From positions 1,408,889-1,433,087 of the forward strand of contig BFEA01000255.1 of assembly GCA_003427395.1 (NCBI GenBank): a DNA stretch of 24,199 nt. The letters run 5' to 3'. Source of the DNA: Chara braunii (taxonomy: Eukaryota; Streptophyta; Charophyceae; Charales; Characeae). The position numbers and the translations under genes are program-made. Shown here one piece after another: positions 17,138 through 24,199 of this stretch; positions within the stretch are counted from its first letter, which is position 1; each line of letters starts with the position of its first letter. A model generated the notes under the pieces. It saw only the letters and a program-made list of their open reading frames with translations, did not search any database and was not told the DNA's origin.

Positions 17138-18260
17138 CTGGAAGGAATCACAGATTCCCAACCCAAGACACGGCAAGACAAAATGAGCACTCTTTCAAGA
17201 GGTGGGGCTTACTACACAGTCACTCACAGTTACTCAAAATGAGCACTCTTACAAGGGGTCAGACAAAATACAGACAGCTTACAGAGCTTGTTGCAAACGG
17301 CTGGGGCTACACGATGCTGCAAAGGACTTCACTTTGCATTATTGCATCATCCACGTGCCCACAGCTTGCTGAACAGAGAAAACTGGCACACAAGACACAA
17401 GTGGGCGATATCAACTGTTTATTAAGAACACACAACCCTCTGCCAAGTTGTAACACCCCAACATTCCTTTCCACAGTTGGCAGTGTCAATAACTTGTGCA
17501 GCACAACTTTCCTTGCCGCAGTCAATGGTCCAGCAACTGCACAGGAAAGTCAAGTCCTCACTGTGATCCCAAAGCAATGGCTGAATTCGCAAATCCGGAC
17601 CCATATTCCCCCGGCGCCATGCGCATGGAAGTTTCAAAACTTCCCATGGTTATGGTCATACAACCACAGTAGAGGTTTCCCTGTGCCCTTGAGTTGCACA
17701 GCCTTCCTCGCTCCAATTTCTTAAACTACCAGTTCAGTCGAGCTCATTTGTATGCAGCTACCTTCCGAGGGTTGCAAGCGTCGAACGGGACCGTTTCGTA
17801 GTGTCCTGGACCGGACACTGACGGCCCAGGCCCGAACCGGTATGCTCTTGCTGCATACGCCGCTAAGATCCCAACTTAGCTTTCAATAACGTAGTGCTTA
17901 AATACAATCAAGCTTCGGCGATCTACAACAATCAAGCATGTGTGATTCCAATCCTTCATCATCAATCGCGGCCAAGGTATATTCAGTTGACACACCAAGC
18001 AATCCAAAAGCAAGAATCAAGAAAAGAGAGCCCTAAACATAATAAGTCATCCTCAAGACTATGTTCCAGAGAAAAAGTGTAACGGCAACCCCAAAACATA
18101 TTGCTCCAACTTCTCGAGCTTCTGACAATACAGAAGCCCTAACTGGACATAAGGGCGCATTAGAACTCAGTGCTTAAAACGCTGGCATGTTTACCAGCCC
18201 TTTTTTTCAAAGTTGCAGCTCGCATGCTGTGGCGACTTTCAGGGCTCAGCCCGCAGATTA
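17138..18260. other. Upstream region or first-intron sequence, no gene recognised
   Basis: CAAAATGAGCACTCTT(T/A)CAAG repeats at about 17178 and 17232. The rest is mixed sequence. If the missing first coding exon(s) of EBM lie beyond the window, this is intron. I searched by eye on the minus strand for the expected PGTVL, DPFYGL and FWFF type motifs and did not find them. Confidence 0.45.
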
Positions 18261-18316
18261 CGAAGGCTGATGGCGCCAGCCAAAGCAGGCCCGACCCGGT
18301 TCGGTTTTTTTGGGCA

Positions 18317-18600
18317 CGTTCCCAGCCCCAGAGAAAGTTGCCTTCGAAGTACGCCAGAGTGGTTTACGCTCCCGATCTTCACGATTCTGGTACGGAATTT
18401 CTTTGACAAGGCATTCTATATAAAGAACCATCGGAAGAGAGCCACAAGCATTATACGCATCAAAAGACTTGAATCTGCGAAAGAACTCATGCCACCTTTT
18501 TACCAGTGCTGTACCGCTGTACCTCTCAAGAATATGCTGGAGATTTGTGAGATCAAACCCACCTTCATAATACCCATGTGTTCTATATTGAGGTGAGCCA
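18317..18600 (-). other. Protein-like open segment of unknown identity
   Basis: Inside a 142-codon minus-strand ORF, this stretch reads like ordinary protein, for example THGYYEGGFDLTNLQHILE and VKRWHEFFRRFKSFDAYN. It does not match any part of endo-beta-mannosidase and I do not recognise a family. Its downstream part (18258-18316) changes to GC-rich sequence with weak protein character. It could be an exon of an unrelated gene fragment, a transposable-element relic, or chance. The opposite strand is also open over the same interval. Confidence 0.25.
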
Positions 18601-18689
18601 CCATTCGACCACATCAAAACAAACACTAGCCTTGTCTTTTCACACACACAAGAAAAAAAAGAAAAAACAAGAGAAGACATCCGCACGTG

Positions 18690-19386
18690 GCATCACAAAA
18701 ACACTTTGCAAAGTCTTTTTTTTCCCTAAATTAAGTTCGAAGCTGAATTAGGAAATTAAAAGAAGGTTTACGGAAAGGGAAAAAACACAGGGACAGCACA
18801 TTTCTCACCACATTCTATGAGACTTCCGCGTTACTTCCCTAAATTAAGAGGCCCAGATCAGAATCCGACAATGACAGCACTCCGAATGTTCCGAACCATT
18901 TCACCCACTTGACAAGTCGTGACTAAACTCACTCAAAAATCCAACATTAAACATTTCTGGATTTGAAAAACAGAATCTTCCTTTTTTTCTGGAAACATAA
19001 CATAATTCTACATAGTACAGGCACTCGCAAGAATGTGAGAGCTTGAGTACCAATAACCGATGTGTGGGTGAGGGCGTTTTCTTTTTGAATACACAAGGCT
19101 CAAAGAATGTGATTACTGTCGGAACATATTAACAGGTGTGTGATACTTTTCAGGTGCAAAAATTGTACAGTGTATCAAGATCCTCCTGCATCCTTTCAGA
19201 AAACAGAAAGCTGTTATATGTGACGCAGGAGGATTAGTAGAGGCACGAACGAAGCAAGTGCTGGCAAGCCCCTGCATCATTACTACTGAAACAGCTGTCA
19301 CAAATGCAAAGGAAAAAAAAGAACAGCAACTAGAAGATAAGACACTATTATACACATTATATTTAAGAATCGGTTAGGTGGAAGAT
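18690..19386. other. Upstream sequence without recognised gene
   Basis: AT-rich sequence with the short repeated block TTCCCTAAATTAAG near 18721 and 18834. I see no gene, RNA or complete repeat. Confidence 0.5.
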
Positions 19387-19827
19387 AAAACACTTAGGGC
19401 TATCCAGCGGCCTAACTCAGTTGGTAAGGCACGCAAGTGGCATTCAGGAGGTCGTGGGTTCAATCCCCATTGGCCTTATGTACCTTCCTGGGCATGCTTG
19501 GCGCCCGCCACCTAGAGATAGACCACTGGATCCCCCGACCGACATTGAGCAGAGTCTGCTGATGTTCGTACGGGAGGGGACCTGAGGGGAGGCACAGGGA
19601 TTGGTCCTGTTGGTATGGTCCCTGATGCTCCCTGCTGTCCCCTAGCCGGTATCGCCCACCTGCAGGTCAGGAGCAGCCCCCGCACGTTCTCTCATGAACA
19701 CGGTTCTGGCTGCTACGGGGTTCCCCGTATGCCTACAATTAGGAGTAGTGGTAGGTAGGTAGTGTGAGGTGAAATTGAGAGAAGAACATAGCTTTAAAAA
19801 AGAAAAAGAAAAAAAAACACTTAGGGC
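19387..19827 (+). mobile_element. Complete tRNA-headed SINE with 14 bp target duplication
   Basis: The element runs from 19401 to 19813. Its head, at about 19409-19480, contains the A-box-like TAACTCAGTTGGTAAGGCA and the B-box-like GGTCGTGGGTTCAATCCCC. A tRNA-unrelated GC-rich body of about 250 bases follows, then an A-rich tail (19793-19813). AAAACACTTAGGGC occurs immediately before (19387-19400) and after (19814-19827). A head with internal pol III promoter boxes, a body, an A-rich tail and a perfect direct repeat are the full set of SINE hallmarks. The head most resembles an Ile- or Met-type tRNA, but that is tentative because cloverleaf pairing is poor. Confidence 0.88.
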
Positions 19828-20149
19828 CTGATTCCACCAGCCGAGATCGAGCAATCTCTGACCGTCGATTTTTCGGATCAACAGTCAAACGCTTCCTCCT
19901 CGCAGATGGAGTCTGCCCCTTGGGGCATACTAACACGAGCACGTTCGTAAGCGTATCAGGCTGCGATTACAGCCCGAACTGGATGAATCCGACTGTAATC
20001 ACGTCCAGAGCTTAGTAGACAAAATCATCTAGTGTCAGTAAGCCCTCGCATCGGAACCCCCAGCCATTACACATTAATTATAAGAATCTGTTATACGAAT
20101 TTATGACTAGAAGACAAGTCTAGTGTTAGTACACTACATGTAAAAAAGA

Positions 20150-20260
20150 GACCTCTAGGATACTAGTACCATAGAGTCAGGATTGTTTTTTTTTTTTTCT
20201 ATTAACAGGAGTGGGATACGATTAAGGAAGTCGGGATTCTTTTTTTTTTCCCTAACGGGG
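20150..20260. repeat. Two T-run blocks in a short direct duplication
   Basis: GTCAGGATTG followed by a T-run and AACAGGAGTGG recurs as GTCGGGATTC, a T-run and TAACGGGGCTGG about 55 bases later. This is a small diverged duplication. Confidence 0.5.
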
Positions 20261-20291
20261 CTGGCCTCTATAGCTTTGTTTACCATACGGG

Positions 20292-20372
20292 ATACCATCT
20301 GATTCTAAGGAGGATTCGAACTCTTCTGCTGTTTACCAACAGCTACTTGTGCATACCCTTCAGCCACATGGG
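20292..20372 (-). repeat. tRNA-like sequence (possible SINE head)
   Basis: On the minus strand it reads CATGTGGCTGAAGGGTATGC (A-box-like), then a GCTGTT/AACAGC hairpin, then AGAGTTCGAATCCTCC (B-box-like). The acceptor ends do not pair, so it is not a functional tRNA gene as it stands. No tail or target duplication was found. Confidence 0.45.
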
Positions 20373-20439
20373 GATATACAAGCGCAGACTTTTACAATTT
20401 CCGGTCTTGCGAGGTTTCCTTTTTAACATAGCCTAATTA

Positions 20440-21530
20440 GAATTCCTCACAGCGTTTAGGACTGTCCAAACCCCTAACAACGCAACAAGAAAGCACAACC
20501 TACGGAATTTTTGGAGGCTCGGCCTACCGGACCAGAATGGCCTGTGGCACCATCCAAAAAAAGAAAGAAACTGTGCCGGTGTCGGTTCGGAACAGCAGCT
20601 TGGCACCCAGTAAGGCACCTCCAGGCCCGGTTCTCAGTAAGGCACTTCCATTTTATCGGATCCAATATTAGACCTCGAGCCCGGTTCTCAGATCCATTAC
20701 AAACAACCCAACAACTACGGTTGCAATAAACTCAGTTCAAAGTCCTGAGAGAGCGGTCAAGGTAGGGTCTAAAGTAGCTTTTGGTCAAACGTCACGTTCT
20801 GAGTCCTTGATATGTCTGTCTGAAACAGGCCCCAGGGTCAAGGGGTACGCAGCCGTAAGTCAAACACTGCGTCCACTACCTCCAAGAGTCAGACCGAGCA
20901 CAGGAAATGCAGGCCCGGAGTCAAAGTCCAACCAGTAGTCCACCACAGCCGTAGTTCAGGTGCCTATCGAGGGTCGTCTGCAGGTATCCAGAAGATTCCT
21001 GTTCCAACTGGGATACAGTACCACTGCTTCAAGGCTTCATCAAGGCCATCAAGATCTGGAAAATCCGGACCATCTACACGGTCAAGGGAGGGACTGGTCA
21101 AGGACGGTCAGAGCAGTGGGGAGGTCCTTCGGCCTTCCACTGGCTTGTGGCCAAGTGCAGCTATACGAGGCTGCTGGTGACATCGACTGGCGCCAGATGC
21201 TGCTGGTGGGCGCCAGCCTAGAGGAAGGTCATGTTGGAGCGGCCATAGCTGCCATAGCTATACAAGGAGGTGATGTGGTTGGTCAAGGAGGATCGGGGCT
21301 GTGAGACCCATAGAAGGTTGATGGGAAAGCTTACCTGGACTTACCTGTCGCTAAGGGACTGATCTGCTGCTCGTCTCCATGGAGGGAGGGAAGGACAGCG
21401 CCATCCTCCACGACTCTATGATGACTGTCGCAGGAGGAGGGGCGCTCTGCTGAAAGCTGTACGGTGTCTATGTCAGTGGACGTCAGAAGGGGAGCATGCA
21501 CTGCTGGGAGAAGCCCGAGGGGGAAGAGGG
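20440..21530. other. GC-richer upstream sequence, no recognised gene
   Basis: The region contains repeats of CCCGGTTCTCAG (about 20628 and 20680) and an ORF of 114 codons (20960-21304, plus) with no recognisable domain. Its composition is higher in GC than the introns. It may be an old transposable element, but neither ends nor coding domains were recognised. Confidence 0.4.
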
Positions 21531-21531
21531 A

Positions 21532-21623
21532 TCAGGAGAGCGACATGCATGTATTATTAATTTCTTTTAATGTATCTTCAGGAGAGCGACATGCATGTAT
21601 TATTAATTTCTTTTAATGTATCT
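21532..21623. repeat. Perfect 46 bp tandem duplication
   Basis: The 46-base unit starting TCAGGAGAGCGACATGCATG and ending TTTTAATGTATCT occurs twice in direct contact (21532-21577 and 21578-21623) without a difference, so it is recent. A CTCCTC-rich patch follows. Confidence 0.95.
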
Positions 21624-21715
21624 CTTCTCCTCCTCCTCCTCTATCTTACCTCTCCTCTATCTGTTCTTCAATGACGTTCTATGAGAGTTCGCTGCTGATG
21701 ATATGAGTAATTCAT

Positions 21716-21995
21716 GATAATGCTGATTGGCTTCTTCTCAAGACTAGGTTCATTGCACCGTATGTGATAATGCTGAGGGCGCACTACTATTTGGAGACTT
21801 CACGTTGATCGCTGGGTTCAGACATATGTGACAATGCTGATTGGCTTCTCCTCAAGACTAAGTTCATTGCACCGTCTTCATCCAAGAAGAACGCATGGGC
21901 ATTATCACTGTATGGAGACTGAAAGCCTCCCCAAATGCATTGTCACATACGTCTGAACCAACAACGACCAGGCGTTTTATTCGGGTGAAGACCAT
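21716..21995. mobile_element. Nested foldback elements with direct repeats
   Basis: ATGCTGATTGGCTTCT(T/C)CTC...TTCATTGCACCG occurs at 21719 and 21835. GGTTCAGACATATGTGACAATGC (near 21814) is inverted relative to GCATTGTCACATACGTCTGAACC (near 21939). Inside this lies a TCTTCACCC-family pair, with its left arm at about 21869 and a right arm near 21968-21990 (TTTTATTCGGGTGAAGACC). Together these look like one foldback element inserted in or overlapping another. Confidence 0.55.
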
Positions 21996-22139
21996 AGCTG
22001 CAGACAGGCCGGTACATTGAAAGAAAGCACGATCCGCATTCATAACCCCCAAATTCAGGTTGGCTGGGACCTCAGCTTGGCAGTGGTTCATACCTCCGCT
22101 TATCCTTTGCTTTCAAGAGAAAAAAGAACAAAACATACA

Positions 22140-22720
22140 CCGTAATAATCCTGTTTGTTGTCATCAGTTTTATTCGCAATTATTGTCCGTTCTTGCCGAT
22201 TCTTGTCTATTCTCGTCGATTCTTGCCGGTTCTGGTTGGGCCATCTTTTGCCACAGATGCAATTTTGCAAAAAAAAATAAATTGCAAAAACGGATAATAA
22301 GAAATCACATGAGTCAGAGAAAACCTTATCCACAATGGCCAAACGTTGGCCTCAGTCAGGGATAACTGTTTGATATCATTCCTCATCATCCTCAAGCGTC
22401 CCCGAATCAATTTCTCCTTTCTTTGTCAGATGCCAACAGTAATGCTTATTACTATTATCTTTTTTTGTTTTTTTTTGAATTCTTATCAATTCTGGTCTAA
22501 ATTATCCGGTTCTCCTTGATCCATCTTTTTTGCCACTTCATCAATTGTGGAAACTCTGGTAAAAACGAAAGAACGATTTTTCGTTTTTTTTTTAAGCATG
22601 AGTCAGACAAAATATTATCCACAATGGTCAAACGTTGGGCTCAGTCAGGGATAACTGTTTGATTTTGTTCCTCATCATCCTCAAAAGCCCTCAAATCAAT
22701 TCTTGAAATACTATAGAGAA
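22140..22720. repeat. Diverged 290 bp tandem duplication
   Basis: Two segments (about 22180-22430 and 22470-22720) share GATTCTT/GAATTCTT with CCGGTTCT, CATCTTTT.GCCAC, CATGAGTCAGA, TTATCCACAATGG(C/T)CAAACG and CAGTCAGGGATAACTGTTTG. Divergence is moderate. No gene is evident. Confidence 0.8.
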
Positions 22721-22879
22721 TGACAAAGGTAGAGAAAGAGATTGTACTTAATTTTCATACAGCTGTTACAGCATTTTTGGTTTTACAGAAGAAACAAGAA
22801 AGATATATTTACATCGGCGGTAGACAAAGAAGAAAGATGACAAGAAATGGCAATCTTGGTAGAGAAAGTTGCCTCTTTC

Positions 22880-23008
22880 TAATGGGCCTCGCTCCACAAC
22901 TCACCACACGCACAAACTACAAAAAGTATGGCGATGAATCTTCCCTTGTTCTAGCAGAAAATTCATGTTCATTTTCTACATTTGGTGAGTTGTGGAGCGA
23001 GGCCTAAT
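22880..23008. mobile_element. Foldback element with perfect 22 bp inverted repeats
   Basis: GGCCTCGCTCCACAACTCACCA (22885-22906) is perfectly inverted at 22983-23004 with a 76-base spacer, and TAAT lies on both outer sides. The arms belong to the same family as those at 14240-14375 and 2145-2175. This is a small MITE or foldback element with no coding capacity. Confidence 0.75.
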
Positions 23009-23418
23009 ATCTATGAATTTCATCTTCACACTAGAAACATTTCGCACTAGAAATGTTTCCCACCTATCTGCCCTTTACGCCTGGTAGTCATCCATTCCGA
23101 GGAACACTTTCCCATAATGGCGATCGCCCTTGCATGGCGATCGCACCACGAAACAAAAAATAGCACTGCAATGTCAAACAACAGGCGTGTTCTCCCCTCT
23201 ATCTAAAGTTTGATGCATTTATTAAGGAAAAGGTCCGCCACCCCCATTTGGACTCCATACCACTTCATACTACAGGCATTGCAAAAATTACTTACAAAAC
23301 TACTACGTGTGTGTGAAAACAAATATCCCAAACTACTTCAAAACTACAGGCATTACAAAAGTACTACGCGTGTGTGTGAAAACAAATAACTCAAAACTAT
23401 GTACCACTTGAAAACCAA

Positions 23419-23487
23419 CGGATTTAGCTCAGTCCATACACCCATGAACTGTTGAAATACAGACCTGTGTTCGAATCCAGCTGCAAT
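23419..23487 (+). repeat. tRNA-Phe-like sequence, probable SINE head or pseudogene
   Basis: CGGATTTAGCTCAG is identical to the start of common tRNA-Phe genes, and the B box TGTTCGAATCC is present. The D and anticodon arms are altered: the region GAACTGTTGAAATACAGACC has GAA near the anticodon position but the stem does not pair properly. The same 20-base core occurs at 2798-2817 on the minus strand. It is read as a member of a tRNA-derived repeat family rather than a working tRNA. Confidence 0.55.
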
Positions 23488-23549
23488 CAGATCAGTTAGA
23501 ACAAATTAATTTCTAAAGGAGGAAAAGAACGACAAAAACTAGAGAACCA

Positions 23550-23899
23550 CTTCTCTTCTCTTCTCTTCTCTTATACCCTGAAGGGAAAACCGGTCCTCGC
23601 ATGACCCAGGAGCCGGGCCCAGGGAAAATCGGGCAGGGAGGCCCGCACGTGGCACTACGGGGTCGTGGGACGCAACGTGCCAGACAAGAAAGCACACCGC
23701 GGCGCGCGGCGGTTCGGGAGGGGCGTGGAGGGTGGGTCCATGAAAAATCGCGCGGGGCGGGGGGTGCCCGTTGGCCGGGTCCTCATTGCCAAGCGGGGGC
23801 GCGGCGGGTGGCCGTATTTGCACTGGCGGGGTCCTCTTTGCCAGGTGTGGCTGGGCAGAGCGACGTCTCGGTCGGGGTGGGGCGGTTGGGTACACCGAC

Positions 23900-23937
<38 letters not shown>

Positions 23938-24140
23938 GGTCGGGTGGGCCGTCGGGAGGCGTTGGGAGGTGCGGCGGGCCGGTCGGGTGGAGCGAGGGGG
24001 AAGAGGGCCGATAGTGTGGCCGGAGCGACGAAGATTCAACCAGGTAGTGTATGTTTCCATGTTCTAGCTGAAAATTCATTGGATGCTGCTCATCCTATCG
24101 ATGGAAGTAGCATGACGGGAGCCGCGAGGTCGGAGAGTTG
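23550..24140. other. GC-rich block with microsatellites
   Basis: A TCTTC repeat (about 23550-23572) leads into about 450 bases of very GC- and CpG-rich sequence, interrupted by a GA microsatellite (23904-23935). ORFs here are by-products of base composition. It could be a CpG-rich promoter region or part of a mobile element; nothing in the sequence decides between these. Confidence 0.5.
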
Positions 24141-24142
24141 TC

Positions 24143-24143
<1 letters not shown>

Positions 24144-24199
<56 letters not shown>
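24144..24199. repeat. CT microsatellite at the window end
   Basis: An uninterrupted CT run of at least 56 bases reaches the last base of the window. If the window edge is also a contig edge, this run may be why the assembly stops. Confidence 0.97.

Noticed and set aside
19409-19480. Functional tRNA gene
   Set aside because: Internal boxes are present but acceptor and anticodon stems do not pair, and it is the head of an element with tail and target duplication.
20960-21304. 114-codon plus-strand ORF in GC-richer sequence
   Set aside because: No recognisable domain, no codon or splice evidence; left as unassigned sequence.
23539-24079. Several ORFs of about 100-170 codons rich in Pro, Arg, Ser or Glu-Arg
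   Set aside because: They arise from the GC-rich block and GA/CT microsatellites; opposite strands and several frames are open at once.
1-24199. CRISPR array, prokaryotic operon or phage-type defence system
   Set aside because: Spliced plant-type gene, U6 copies and SINEs show eukaryotic nuclear DNA; tandem repeats lack spacers of regular size.

Overview
The window is nuclear DNA from a streptophyte (land plant or charophyte green alga). Three things support this. The only clearly recognisable gene encodes a plant-type mannosylglycoprotein endo-beta-mannosidase. Two degraded U6 snRNA copies match the plant U6 pattern. The gene is split by nine canonical GT-AG introns of up to 4.6 kb that are filled with short repeats. 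The long, repeat-packed introns and draft-quality sequence (one N, ending in a long CT microsatellite) would fit a large-genome charophyte such as Chara, but that genus is only a guess.

Layout. The gene lies on the minus strand. Ten exons run from 17137 down to a TAG stop at 431-433. All junction phases agree, and the joined exons give a 999-residue C-terminal part of a glycoside hydrolase family 2 enzyme. It holds the end of the N-terminal beta-sandwich domain, a GH2 immunoglobulin-like domain, the TIM barrel with both predicted catalytic glutamates, and C-terminal beta domains carrying a large low-complexity insertion. Roughly the first 100 residues, including the start codon, were not found upstream. 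They are probably beyond the right edge, or in a short divergent exon I missed. Bases 1-430 hold the 3' UTR and flank.

The introns and the 7 kb upstream are a museum of small mobile elements. There are two U6 snRNA retrocopies with 10-11 bp target-site duplications and a complete tRNA-headed SINE with a 14 bp duplication. Two members of an hAT-like terminal-inverted-repeat family have 8-9 bp duplications. Two further foldback families, dispersed tRNA-like sequences, a 0.5 kb tandem duplication and many minisatellites are also present. No autonomous transposase or reverse transcriptase was recognised.

The most unusual structure is in the intron at 10532-11045. Two tandem 55 bp units each carry an inverted, almost identical copy of a 29 bp piece of the next exon. 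The pre-mRNA could therefore fold into an intron-exon hairpin across the 3' splice site. I see no convincing new multi-gene system. The novelty here is in the repeat families and in this exon-derived inverted repeat.
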